Counted from the first letter of the stretch, positions 24,141 through 32,658 are shown. The stretch is DNA of 64,000 bases from Flagellimonas nanhaiensis (GCF_003382275.1 NZ_QTJX01000007.1:1-64000), one strand, 5' to 3'. Notes: generated by a model from the sequence alone, not told the origin. Numbers and translations are program-made.

Positions 24141-25766
24141 ATGGGATTTAAACAACTCCTTTATGATGCTGGACAGTGGTTTACCAAGCCACCTATAAAA
24201 AAAGAAGACCCACAATCCAATTATGTGGATTCCCATGAATCATATAGAGGGAAATGGGTCCCAATTCGCTCAGGGAACTTCAATGGAGAAAAAACTCCCG
24301 GAGAACTGGGCAACGTCTACAATCTTACACCCAGTTACCGTCTACTAAGGCTTAGGGCATATGAAGCTGAACTTACCAATGATGTTATTTCTACCATATC
24401 AGGTAAATTTTTCAAATGGGTTGTTGGTTTTGGGCTTAAGATTCAAAGTGAGCCAAATGAAAAAGCCCTTAAGACTGAAAAGATAACTGACATCCCAGAT
24501 GATTTTAGGGAGAACGTTGAATCAAGGTTTGAAATATTCGCAAATAGTACAAAATGTGATTACAAGGGAGAAGAAAACCTGCATGAATTGGCCTTACAAG
24601 CCTTTAAAGGTGCTTTCAATGGAGACGTACTTATAATATTGAGAGTAAAGGAAGGATGGCCAACCATACAATTGGTTGATGGTGACCACGTGAAAACACC
24701 TTTTTTGGATGATAAGAATGAATGGAACAAAAAAGCAAAAGAAGCTGGGAATATCATTAGAAATGGTATCGAAATGGATAAGTCCGGAACCCATGTTGCC
24801 TATTATGTGGCCACGCTTCGGGAAGGTGAAATTCTAGAGACCTACGAACGTATTCCAGCTAAAGGAAACAAGACAAACAGAAAGATGGCCTGGTTGTTCG
24901 GTCTGAAAAAGCATAGGATGGACAATGATAGGTACATCCCCATGACAACAGCGATCCTTGAGAAGCTGGCCAAGTTGGACAGATACACTGAGGCAACTGT
25001 TGGGACAGCTGAAGAAAGGGCCAAAATTCCATTTACTGTAGAGCATAGTTCGGACAGTACTGGAGAAAATCCTTTCAGAGCAACTATTGCTGCAGGCATG
25101 GGAAAAAATGCCGCCCCGGAGACTCAAGGATATGAGCTGGGTGAGAAAACCGCCTCAAATATTTCAGCCACAACCGGGAAGCAGGTATTCAATATGCCTA
25201 GGGGTGCCCAGTTAAAGGCTCTATATAGTCAGAATGAGATTCAATACGAAGCATTTTGGAAGGCCATTTTTAAGTCCCTTTGTGCAGCTGTTGAAATTCC
25301 TCCAGAAGTTGCTCTCCAAGAATACAACAGTAATTATAGTGCGTCCAGGGCAGCAATTGGAGGCTGGGAGTTTATAGCAAACTTTTATCGCGAAAAGTTT
25401 ATACCAAAACTTTACCACCCATTCTATCAATTATGGTTACATACCGAAATTCTCAAGGGTAATATACAAGCCCCTGGATACCTGCAGAACTCAACCAATT
25501 TTATGGTTGTTGAGGCTTATTCCAAAGCCCGCTTCATTGGTCCAAAAATGCCACATATAGATCCCGTCAAAGAGGTCAAGGCCATTGTCCAAATGGTCAA
25601 TGAAGGATTGATGAGTAATGAAATGGCAGCAGAGCGATTGAATTCTGGGGATTGGTTTGAAACACAGGGCAAACTGAAAAAAGAATCGAAGGTCAAAACC
25701 AATAACCAAAAGGAGGAAGAACCAAAAAAGGAGAAAGAACTGAAAGTCGTAGGCAATGAGAATTAA
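24141..25766 (+). CDS. Portal protein, lambda gpB family
   Basis: From ATG 24141 the product is 541 residues; an in-frame ATG at 24093 would add 16 residues inside the gpW gene. It contains YNLTPSYRLLRLRAYEAELT (about 54-73) with the lambda-type R.LR...R pattern near the N-terminus, GDVLIILRV and FLDDKNEWNKKAKE in the centre, and LEIPPEVALQEYNSNYSASR-like VEIPPEVALQEYNSNYSASR (about 399-418), the strongly conserved 'iP...l....  nySs.Ra' portal signature. It forms the ring through which DNA enters the capsid. Confidence 0.88.
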   Translation: MGFKQLLYDAGQWFTKPPIKKEDPQSNYVDSHESYRGKWVPIRSGNFNGEKTPGELGNVYNLTPSYRLLRLRAYEAELTNDVISTISGKFFKWVVGFGLKIQSEPNEKALKTEKITDIPDDFRENVESRFEIFANSTKCDYKGEENLHELALQAFKGAFNGDVLIILRVKEGWPTIQLVDGDHVKTPFLDDKNEWNKKAKEAGNIIRNGIEMDKSGTHVAYYVATLREGEILETYERIPAKGNKTNRKMAWLFGLKKHRMDNDRYIPMTTAILEKLAKLDRYTEATVGTAEERAKIPFTVEHSSDSTGENPFRATIAAGMGKNAAPETQGYELGEKTASNISATTGKQVFNMPRGAQLKALYSQNEIQYEAFWKAIFKSLCAAVEIPPEVALQEYNSNYSASRAAIGGWEFIANFYREKFIPKLYHPFYQLWLHTEILKGNIQAPGYLQNSTNFMVVEAYSKARFIGPKMPHIDPVKEVKAIVQMVNEGLMSNEMAAERLNSGDWFETQGKLKKESKVKTNNQKEEEPKKEKELKVVGNEN

Positions 25767-26076
25767 AACAAAAATTGAGAACAAGACTGCCACTTGGACT
25801 GCTCACTCAAGGCCCAGAGTTGGATCTGCCACAATCCATAATGGTTTTTACTGGACCAATGTCACGGGGATTAATTCTGAACCTGGAATAGGCTCCGATT
25901 GGATTAATACAGGTATAGTTATGAACGCCCCATTACAACCTGGCAGCCATGTAATCAATCTAATGGTAACAGATGTCAATGATGATTCACACATTATCGT
26001 TTCCGGAACCTATGTTTCTGGTGACCCCAAAAAGCTTGAAAGCTATTCAAACAACTCAATGACTAGAGCATTATGA
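25756..26076 (+). CDS. Phage hypothetical protein (106 aa)
   Basis: The first about 11 bases overlap the portal gene. The protein is beta-rich with WTAHSRPRVGSATIHNGFYW and VSGDPKKLESYSN, and no known motif. Such a beta-type protein in front of a fibre gene may be a carbohydrate-binding or fibre-linked domain; that is a guess. It overlaps the next small gene by 4 bases (ATGA). Confidence 0.55.
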   Translation: MRIKTKIENKTATWTAHSRPRVGSATIHNGFYWTNVTGINSEPGIGSDWINTGIVMNAPLQPGSHVINLMVTDVNDDSHIIVSGTYVSGDPKKLESYSNNSMTRAL

Positions 26077-26246
26077 CAACAATTACCGGAACCATCATAT
26101 TGGCAATCGTCCAAGCCCTTGTAATTATCTACTTGATATTGGAAAGAAAGAATAATGCGAGGTCAATTTCAACTAAACGGATAATCATGGGCAGGTTCCA
26201 AATCACAATAACTAATGGTCAAATCTCAATAGAACCCATAAAATGA
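26073..26246 (+). CDS. Small single-span membrane protein (57 aa)
   Basis: Reading from ATG 26073 gives 57 residues with a membrane segment (TIILAIVQALVIIYLIL, about 7-23) followed by positive residues ERKNNARSIST and a short tail, stopping at TGA 26244-26246. Both ends overlap neighbours by 4 bases, a common sign of translational coupling in this operon. Holin-type, spanin-type or other membrane roles are possible; none is established. Confidence 0.6.
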   Translation: MTTITGTIILAIVQALVIIYLILERKNNARSISTKRIIMGRFQITITNGQISIEPIK

Positions 26247-28333
26247 AAAAGAGGATTTTACTAATTGTAACACTGCTTGTCACAAGCATGTCCATTGCAC
26301 AAATAAGGGTAACCCCTGAAGGATACCCTTTAATGCCAAACAAACCATCAGAAGTCACTTTAATTAACACTGACACCATTTTGGTGCAAAAAGTCGATGG
26401 AATAGTTAGGGGCATCGAATTTGGCGATTTTAAAGCCTTGTTGCCCACTGCATCAGGGACCGATGACCAAACCGGGGATGAGGTGCCCTTAAATACTACA
26501 AACTTCAATGGAAATCTTTCGGCTTTAGATGATACGGTACAGAAAGCTTTTGAAACTTTAGATGAAATCTCATCTGGAGCGGGTACTGATGATCAAAATT
26601 TAACAGGGGCCTCCATCAATTTATCAAATGTACTACAAATTGATATTGAAAATGGAACTTCAGCAACAGTTGATTTGTCACAGCTAGCCAATTCAGGTAC
26701 AGATAATCAACAAGTGAATGAATTTCAAATTGTTAATGATGAGTTGAGGTTGAGTATTGAAAATGACGGGAACCCAGCCTATACTGTAGATTTGTCGCCT
26801 TATGTTGGAGGTCCCACCGGAGGAATTTCCACTTCAGATATAGACACTTTCGCTGAACTCAACACCATTGTAGCCGACGAAACACTTTCGAAAGCCAGTG
26901 ACATAGGAGTAACGATACAGCCCTATCACGCGAACACTGATACAGATTCAACGGATGATGTAGTGGTTACCGGACCGCAGAGTATTGGAGGGGTTAAGAC
27001 ATTTACCGAATCACATACCATTATTGACAATACCGTAGATGGACTAGCAACTGATGATTCCTATCTCATGATAAAAAACTCCACTTTGACGGGGCTGGGG
27101 GTCAGTGCAGGGTTTGGCGCATTGTATTTTTTGGATGACAAGATCAGGTTCTCTGTATCAGATGCGGTTTCGGGAAGTTCCAACAACTTCGGAATCGACC
27201 CTTCAGCATTGACCGCCTCGCAGGATCTGATAGTGACCGATACCGACATGACTTGGAACGGTATTAGTCTCTTGAGTGGAGTAAGTGCGGACAACCTAGG
27301 TAACCACATCGCAACCCAAGGTTTGAACATGAACGGGAATTGGATATCCAATGTAGATTATCTCCAGCCTAACCATTTACGTTTTATAGTTACCGATACT
27401 GAACCAACATCTACAGAAGGAACGATGTACTCGGACCTATCCGAAAGCAGATTGAAATATTACGACGGCACTTTATGGAGGGCTTTGGCCTATCAAGATG
27501 AAATCGTGGGTGGTTCTTCCCTACCTACAGACGACACCACACCTTTGGTACAGGACCCTGTTGATAATACAAAGCAAGGAGGAATAGATGTAGGGAATGT
27601 TCCAACGGGAACAAAAGCAACCCTGTCGTTATCAGCGGACAATACATTTTTTGGGAACCTGACTTCAACAGCTACAGTGCGGGGTCAGGATGTTCTTATA
27701 AATGGTGATAATTCTGGGGATTGGTGGCAGTTGAGTCCGGCAGTTGGTGACAATCCAAATTTAATTTTTACCGCCGTGGATAACAATGTTGCCACTGGAA
27801 GCGAATTTACATTCAATAGCACAACGGGCAACCTGACCGCCTCTGGAGGCTTTGTAAAACAAGGTGGTACAAATGATCAGATATTATTGGCCGATGGAAC
27901 TACATCCTTGTTGTCGGAAAAGATAGGTTCAGATGCAACCGGTTATGGTGCTGGGGTTACAACAACGGACAATATTGTAGTCTGGGACTATGATGTCAAC
28001 AATACAGAACCCACCGCTGGTCCCGGTGATACCGTAATCGGTGTCAATGTTCCGTTGGCAGGCACTTTTTCAGGAACTACCATTCCATTGGACAATTATG
28101 TTCAGAAAGACGACAGCACGACTGATACGGCAACATGGACTATAGACGCCACGCCAAAGAACGGTGCTGTGGCAGAAATTAAATTGAACTTAGCAGCTGA
28201 GCCAGCCCCTTTCTCAACAGATACAGGGGTCAGTCAATTGCCTGGAACAACCGATTTTTCAGCAAGCACAGACCAGCTTTTGACGGTAAAGGTCATTTTA
28301 GGGACTGTTTATTACTATTACACAAACCTATGA
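26243..28333 (+). CDS. Large tail fibre-like protein with a Sec signal peptide (696 aa)
   Basis: The N-terminus is a typical secretion signal: KKR start, hydrophobic core ILLIVTLLVTSMS and cleavage before QIRVTPEG (about residue 20). After it come repeats of the form GTDDQ...V.LN/LNV (GTDDQTGDEVPLNTT, GTDDQNLTGASINLSN, GTDNQQVNEFQIVND), then a long beta-rich body with YDGTLWRALA (about 410-420) and a C-terminal part ending YYYYTNL. The repeats resemble domains common in flavobacterial surface proteins. It overlaps the next gene by 4 bases. A phage virion protein would not normally carry a signal peptide, so it may be exported to the cell surface. Confidence 0.6.
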   Translation: MKKRILLIVTLLVTSMSIAQIRVTPEGYPLMPNKPSEVTLINTDTILVQKVDGIVRGIEFGDFKALLPTASGTDDQTGDEVPLNTTNFNGNLSALDDTVQKAFETLDEISSGAGTDDQNLTGASINLSNVLQIDIENGTSATVDLSQLANSGTDNQQVNEFQIVNDELRLSIENDGNPAYTVDLSPYVGGPTGGISTSDIDTFAELNTIVADETLSKASDIGVTIQPYHANTDTDSTDDVVVTGPQSIGGVKTFTESHTIIDNTVDGLATDDSYLMIKNSTLTGLGVSAGFGALYFLDDKIRFSVSDAVSGSSNNFGIDPSALTASQDLIVTDTDMTWNGISLLSGVSADNLGNHIATQGLNMNGNWISNVDYLQPNHLRFIVTDTEPTSTEGTMYSDLSESRLKYYDGTLWRALAYQDEIVGGSSLPTDDTTPLVQDPVDNTKQGGIDVGNVPTGTKATLSLSADNTFFGNLTSTATVRGQDVLINGDNSGDWWQLSPAVGDNPNLIFTAVDNNVATGSEFTFNSTTGNLTASGGFVKQGGTNDQILLADGTTSLLSEKIGSDATGYGAGVTTTDNIVVWDYDVNNTEPTAGPGDTVIGVNVPLAGTFSGTTIPLDNYVQKDDSTTDTATWTIDATPKNGAVAEIKLNLAAEPAPFSTDTGVSQLPGTTDFSASTDQLLTVKVILGTVYYYYTNL

Positions 28334-29037
28334 TACGGATATTCTTTTTATTGATTCCTTTTTTGGGTTTCTCACAAGTGCCGGATTTATTGTTGGCAAG
28401 CCAACAACAGGCCAATTCCGGGCCATCAGATTCGCGGGATTTACCGGGACTCGTCTACTCGGTGGACGACCCGCCGACCGACCTTAACTTTTTAGGGGAC
28501 AGACAGATCGATATCGGAAGTACAAATATCGATTTTACACCCGGAACAGATGAGTTCAGTATAGTTGTAAAGATGGGCGGCACCCATCCGACATCGTTTT
28601 CCAGCATCATCGCTAAGGGAACAAGTTCCTCTGTACAATATATGCTGGGCATACAGGATGGGAACAACCTTAACACCGCACTTGGGGGCGGCAATATAGT
28701 CCAGTCATCAAATACGTTCTACAGCGGTACGGACCTTTACATATGGACGGTCTCCACCACTACCCAGATTTTGAGGGACGATGGGACCGAAAGGCTCAAT
28801 GCCGCATTTTCAGGAACGGCCACCAATGCAAGCAATGTTACCATAGGGGGCCGCTCGGACAGCACCTCACAGATGACGGGGAGCATTGCATGGATAAGGA
28901 TTTATAACAGGGTATTGAGCGCAAGTGAGATATCAGCTATTGAAGCTGAATTCATGTACCTATGGTGGATAATATTGGTCGTTCCCTTCAACAATAGAAA
29001 AAGATTTGAAAAAACAAATGAAAAATGCGCGGCCTAA
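28330..29037 (+). CDS. Exported LamG-like lectin-domain protein (235 aa)
   Basis: MIRIFFLLIPFLGFSQ is a short signal peptide. The body (about 45-215) reads as a concanavalin/LamG beta sandwich: PGTDEFSIVVKMGGTHPTSF, ...YMLGIQDGNN, ...YIWTVSTTTQILRDDGT, TIGGRSDSTSQMTGSIAWIRIYNRVLSASEI, written in parts. The last residues after about 207 (MYLWWIILVVPF, then a basic tail) are unlike the domain and run into the next gene, overlapping it by 13 bases, so a frameshift or a late stop is possible. Carbohydrate binding is likely; its target is unknown. Confidence 0.6.
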   Translation: MIRIFFLLIPFLGFSQVPDLLLASQQQANSGPSDSRDLPGLVYSVDDPPTDLNFLGDRQIDIGSTNIDFTPGTDEFSIVVKMGGTHPTSFSSIIAKGTSSSVQYMLGIQDGNNLNTALGGGNIVQSSNTFYSGTDLYIWTVSTTTQILRDDGTERLNAAFSGTATNASNVTIGGRSDSTSQMTGSIAWIRIYNRVLSASEISAIEAEFMYLWWIILVVPFNNRKRFEKTNEKCAA

Positions 29038-30530
29038 CAACTTTAATATTGGTTTTCTTTTGGTTTGGACAAGGTGTCTCGCAGTCCACATTGACAGCTG
29101 TTGATAATCCATTATTGGCCTTTAAAGGTGCATATGGTGCGGGAGCCTTTACAAAGGATTGGGTCGGAAGACCGCTGTACTTTGTCGATAACTGTAATCC
29201 TTCCGGTGCAGGTAGTCTTTCCGCTGCGATTTCAGGTGTAAATTCCACTGGGGGTGTTGTAATCTTCAATGTTGCTTGCGAGAATGGGATTGAGAACACC
29301 TATAACGGCATGACCATTGACCAGGACGGTAATCCAAACGGCGGTTTTTACATTGCGGGCCAGACCGCCCCCGGCAAGATTGTGGTCACTGGCGGAAGAT
29401 GGAGGGCAGAGGAGACCGACAATATCGTTATCAGGTATATTTCCCATCGCCCGAACTATAGCGGTGATGATGCATTTGAACTTATTTCTGTCGAGAATGT
29501 AATAATTGACCATGTATCGGCAGCTTGGGGGGGTGACGAGGGTTATAGCACTAGGGCGTATGGCGGCAATCCAAATCAGAACATCACCTTTCAGAACATG
29601 TTCATTTCTTCGTCAAAGACTGGGACTTTGTTAGGTGATTCCACGGACCCTTCGTTGGCGGGAAATCTTTCCGCGCACAGGAACCTTTATTTCAACATAT
29701 CACATAGGGTCCCCAATATTAATTCCGATGGTAGGGCCGATGTGATAAACAATTTGACGTGGGATTGGCAGAGCAGGCTGACCTTTATCAACGGTGACAC
29801 CCAATTGAACCACATTAACAACTATTATGAACCCGGAATAAGGACAACTATCGGTGACGCAAGGAACAAGGCCCAGCAAACGGATCTGCCCGTAATATTT
29901 ACGGAAGGCAACGTTGTCGGTAAAGGCTTGTTTTTGGAGACGGACAATGACCGTGACCTTTGGGACGAATTTCGTTCTGGAGTTGGAGGTGTTGACCTTG
30001 GCCCTTCTTTTTTTGCATCGACACAATATACCCCATTGTTGGGCAATCCAGTTCCGGTCATTTCTGCTGATTCAACTTTTGTACATGTAACTCAGGAAGC
30101 GGGGAACAATAGACACATAGCCAATGATTTGAGCGTTGTAAAGGATTGGGATATGGTCGATGACCATTATCTATCGATAATATCGGGGGGCGAGGGTTCT
30201 CATCTGGTCTATGAGAACGATCCAGAGACATTTACTTCAGAACAGATATATATCGATTTCCACAACCTGTCCCATGGAACTATATCGGCTTCAAGACCTG
30301 TGGGATGGGATACTGACGCGGACGGTATGCCGGATGTTTGGGAATTGACTGAGTATGGAGATTTGACACAAGGTTCTTGGGGCGATTTTGATTCAGACGG
30401 TTGGACAAATTTGGAGGAGTATTTGGCCCTTGTGGATGTGACCGCGCAGAGTTCCCCTACACAGGGAAAGGTGATAAACTTTGGAAGGGCAAAAATAGGG
30501 GGAAGATTAGCTAAAGTAATAACGAATTGA
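29025..30530 (+). CDS. Exported pectate-lyase-like right-handed beta-helix protein (501 aa)
   Basis: The signal peptide (MRGLTTLILVFFWFGQGVSQ) is followed by a beta-helix core with the pectate lyase pattern: IVIRYISHRPNYSGDDAFEL (about 143-162) and VIIDHVSAAWGGDEGYSTRA (about 168-187), then SHRVPNINSDGRADVINN (about 225-242). Near the end DTDADGMPDVWELTEYGDLT and DFDSDGWTNLEEYL form calcium-binding EF-hand-like loops that often close secreted lyases. It resembles polysaccharide lyases of the PL1-like beta-helix type. As a phage gene it may degrade capsule or algal polysaccharide. Confidence 0.65.
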   Translation: MRGLTTLILVFFWFGQGVSQSTLTAVDNPLLAFKGAYGAGAFTKDWVGRPLYFVDNCNPSGAGSLSAAISGVNSTGGVVIFNVACENGIENTYNGMTIDQDGNPNGGFYIAGQTAPGKIVVTGGRWRAEETDNIVIRYISHRPNYSGDDAFELISVENVIIDHVSAAWGGDEGYSTRAYGGNPNQNITFQNMFISSSKTGTLLGDSTDPSLAGNLSAHRNLYFNISHRVPNINSDGRADVINNLTWDWQSRLTFINGDTQLNHINNYYEPGIRTTIGDARNKAQQTDLPVIFTEGNVVGKGLFLETDNDRDLWDEFRSGVGGVDLGPSFFASTQYTPLLGNPVPVISADSTFVHVTQEAGNNRHIANDLSVVKDWDMVDDHYLSIISGGEGSHLVYENDPETFTSEQIYIDFHNLSHGTISASRPVGWDTDADGMPDVWELTEYGDLTQGSWGDFDSDGWTNLEEYLALVDVTAQSSPTQGKVINFGRAKIGGRLAKVITN

Positions 30531-30531
30531 T

Positions 30532-30759
30532 ATGACAAAGATCAAGGAAAAATGGGGTGACTACTCCCTTCGAGAAAAGATTGCGATTGTAATTGGTAGT
30601 GTACTGCTTACCATACAGGTTGTGAGGTATGCGACAAATACCTTATCGGAAAATCTCAATATTGAGAAATGGGTCTTTGTTGGGGCAGTACTTCTATTGT
30701 TTGCTCCAATTGTACTTGTGGAAATCATCAAAAAGAGAAAAGGAGGAAACAATGCCTGA
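30532..30759 (+). CDS. Two-span membrane protein, holin candidate 1 (75 aa)
   Basis: The 75-residue protein has hydrophobic segments at about 18-34 (AIVIGSVLLTIQVV) and 47-64 (WVFVGAVLLLFAPIVLV), with a charged tail (IIKKRKGGNNA). It lies just upstream of another two-span protein and the endolysin, in a lysis cassette. Holin is the most likely role. Confidence 0.6.
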   Translation: MTKIKEKWGDYSLREKIAIVIGSVLLTIQVVRYATNTLSENLNIEKWVFVGAVLLLFAPIVLVEIIKKRKGGNNA

Positions 30760-30949
30760 AAAATTAAAGACATCCGTTGAAGTGGTTTTCGCTATTATGA
30801 CATTGGTGAGCACAATGACTATACCATGGGGATTGTTGTTCCTTAAGGTTGTGGTAGGTTTTCTGACCTATTTTTTATCACGTATGGTCTATCGGTATTA
30901 TAAAAAGGATATCGATGCATTTGTGGACAGTCTAAAAAGGAAGAAATGA
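30752..30949 (+). CDS. Two-span membrane protein, holin candidate 2 (65 aa)
   Basis: I start it at ATG 30752, which overlaps the previous stop; a longer in-frame reading from 30629 lies inside that gene. The protein has two hydrophobic segments (VVFAIMTLVSTMTIPWGLLF and VVVGFLTYFLSRMV) and a basic end (KRKK). Two adjacent small membrane proteins before an endolysin suggest holin and antiholin or pinholin; the pairing is inference. Confidence 0.6.
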   Translation: MPEKLKTSVEVVFAIMTLVSTMTIPWGLLFLKVVVGFLTYFLSRMVYRYYKKDIDAFVDSLKRKK

Positions 30950-31065
30950 AAAGATTGGTAAGATGGTTGACCACGAAGCGCCGATACAGTTTTAAGGCAC
31001 CTAATTTCTTGATGGCCTTGTTCGTATGGTTTTTGGCTTGGATGTTCTTTAAATGTTTGTTTTAG
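30946..31065 (+). CDS. Small single-span membrane protein (39 aa)
   Basis: The frame from ATG 30946 overlaps the previous stop (TGA 30947-30949) and ends with TAG 31063-31065, one base before the endolysin ATG. It has 39 residues with a basic N-terminus (KRLVRWLTTKRRYSFKA) and a membrane segment (LMALFVWFLAWMFF). Perfect packing in the cassette supports a real gene. It may modulate the holin. Confidence 0.6.
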   Translation: MKRLVRWLTTKRRYSFKAPNFLMALFVWFLAWMFFKCLF

Positions 31066-31536
31066 ATGTTTCCAGTAGGTGACATAGCGAGCTACGATAT
31101 TACCGGAAAAGGTTTTGACAAAAAAATAGAGCAAAAGGTCCGGGTGTGCCACATGAACTACCTGGTCCATATAGACCGGCTGATGTTCAAGAAGCACGGA
31201 ATCCATGTCTATGTAAGTCTTAAAAGCTCATGGAGGCCCAAGTGGTGGGAACTGATCAAAAAAAGAAGCGGACTTAGCCAGCATGTCTATTCTTATCTTG
31301 GTGCCACGGACATAACTTGTGATGACTTTGCGGAAAACTGGGAAATCCTGTTGGAGTATTTGATCAACCACACCTCGTATACCAGGTTGGCGGTCTACCA
31401 TACGATTGACCCCAAAACCGGCAAGAAAAGTGGATTCATCCACGGGGACTACAAAAATGAATGTAATGATGCCTACGTGTACAAAATTGTTGGCGGGGCA
31501 TGGAAACGAGACTATCCGATAGAGAGAAACAATTAG
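31066..31536 (+). CDS. M15-type peptidase, endolysin candidate (156 aa)
   Basis: Zinc-ligand motifs of an M15_3-type peptidase are suggested by SQHVYSYLGATDIT (about 71-84) and a later FIHGDYK (about 125-131), which resemble SxHxxGxAxD and the H-x-D ending. The first motif has two extra residues between His and Ala-x-Asp compared with the usual pattern. An Arg-Pro pair SWRPKWWE precedes it at about 55-62. Gene order after three holin-like genes supports a peptidoglycan endopeptidase that releases virions. No signal peptide is present. Confidence 0.55.
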   Translation: MFPVGDIASYDITGKGFDKKIEQKVRVCHMNYLVHIDRLMFKKHGIHVYVSLKSSWRPKWWELIKKRSGLSQHVYSYLGATDITCDDFAENWEILLEYLINHTSYTRLAVYHTIDPKTGKKSGFIHGDYKNECNDAYVYKIVGGAWKRDYPIERNN

Positions 31537-31545
31537 AATTAAATC

Positions 31546-31908
31546 ATGAGATTGATCACCTATCTTTTATTGTTAATGCCCATTATGGTTTTTGGGCAAC
31601 TTGAGAAGTCACAAAGCAACGCTATATCTTCTTTTAGTCTTTGGTCACCACTTTTTGAAAATATCGAGTCGATTGACAAGGTGGAACTAGAGGATGGGAA
31701 GTTGTTTGTGTATAGGACCATATATCCAAACTCAAACGATAGTTGTGCCGTCTATCACCCTGACGGGAAGTGTTCTTGGAGCGAGCCTAGAAAGGTCAGG
31801 GATGTTTATGAAGATAAAAATGGAAATATAGTTTTTGTTGGCACCGAATCCCCTAAATATAAGACTATTTTAAAGGAGGTTGAAACATTGGTTGAGACTT
31901 GGGAATGA
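31546..31908 (+). CDS. Exported protein of unknown function in the lysis region (120 aa)
   Basis: MRLITYLLLLMPIMVFGQ is a signal peptide with cleavage before Q. The mature part is small and acidic, with two cysteines (SNDSCAVYHPDGKCSWS) and a strand pattern VFVGTESPKYKTIL. It overlaps the following lipoprotein gene by 4 bases. It may be a periplasmic lysis or surface-modifying factor; there is no recognised family. Confidence 0.55.
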   Translation: MRLITYLLLLMPIMVFGQLEKSQSNAISSFSLWSPLFENIESIDKVELEDGKLFVYRTIYPNSNDSCAVYHPDGKCSWSEPRKVRDVYEDKNGNIVFVGTESPKYKTILKEVETLVETWE

Positions 31909-32348
31909 AAAAATACTGGACCTACATATTGATTTTCTTACTCTTGGGCTGCAAGACAAAAAAGCAAGTCCTTAGAACTGAAATAAGGACTTCCGATACG
32001 TTGATCGTAAAATCAGAGATGATAAAGGCCCCGGTCCTGAACCAGGCATTGACCATTGAGCAGATATGTGATACTGTTACTGGTGAGGTTGTCAGGTTCA
32101 AAAAGGTTTTTGTGGTCGATGGAGATTCAATTGAAATTCTCACCAATGATAATAACCAGCTACAGGTTAAGATTTCCCAATTGGAAAAGTTGGTGAAACA
32201 AAAGGACAGCATTGCAAGTGTCAAGGAATCAGAGAACACAATGGTTTCAGAGAATACTATTTACAAAAAAGATTGGAGGTGGATTTTTAGTGCGTTGGCC
32301 ATTGGTTTTTCCATAGGGATTATCAAACCTTGGAGATTTTTCATTTAG
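31905..32348 (+). CDS. Unimolecular spanin candidate, lipoprotein with C-terminal membrane span
   Basis: The ATG at 31905 gives a lipoprotein signal (KKYWTYILIFLLLGCK) with the lipidated Cys at 16, a predicted periplasmic coiled coil (NNQLQVKISQLEKLVKQK, about 88-105) and a C-terminal membrane segment (WIFSALAIGFSIGII, about 126-140). An outer-membrane lipid end and an inner-membrane helix in one 147-residue protein is the known architecture of u-spanins such as phage T1 gp11, which fuse the two membranes at the end of lysis. A TTG at 31899 would add two residues. It closes the lysis operon. Confidence 0.65.
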   Translation: MKKYWTYILIFLLLGCKTKKQVLRTEIRTSDTLIVKSEMIKAPVLNQALTIEQICDTVTGEVVRFKKVFVVDGDSIEILTNDNNQLQVKISQLEKLVKQKDSIASVKESENTMVSENTIYKKDWRWIFSALAIGFSIGIIKPWRFFI

Positions 32349-32657
32349 TCAATCCCTCATAACGCCCAACTTCTTCCCATACTTCAGACCATATTCCCTT
32401 CCCATCTTCACATAATCAGTGAGCATTATCTGTGCTTGGAGATAGTTCTCTGCATGGGAGCTTATATAGACCCTGTCCTCGATCTTCTGTCGCACATTGA
32501 ACATCATGTTCTGTAGTTCCTTATGGGCCTTATAATTTGAATCCACAAAATGGGGGTCCCTCATGTTTTTTCTGAACAGCCTGTACTCCAGGCGAAGTAC
32601 CTCCTGGCACACCCTTTCGAGTTCTATAAGATCCACTTTTTTTATTTCAGAACCCAT
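32349..32657 (-). CDS. Phage accessory protein, unknown (102 aa), counter-oriented
   Basis: The gene is read leftward and its stop faces the spanin stop. The 102-residue product is helical with many charged residues (KVDLIELERVCQEVLRLEYR; MREYGLKYGKKLGVMRD-type end). It lies one base after the end of the gene at 32659-32973, with which it forms a two-gene leftward operon. Reversed genes next to a right end are often lysogeny-expressed moron genes; no function is known. Confidence 0.55.
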   Translation of the reverse strand: MGSEIKKVDLIELERVCQEVLRLEYRLFRKNMRDPHFVDSNYKAHKELQNMMFNVRQKIEDRVYISSHAENYLQAQIMLTDYVKMGREYGLKYGKKLGVMRD

Positions 32658-32658
32658 T

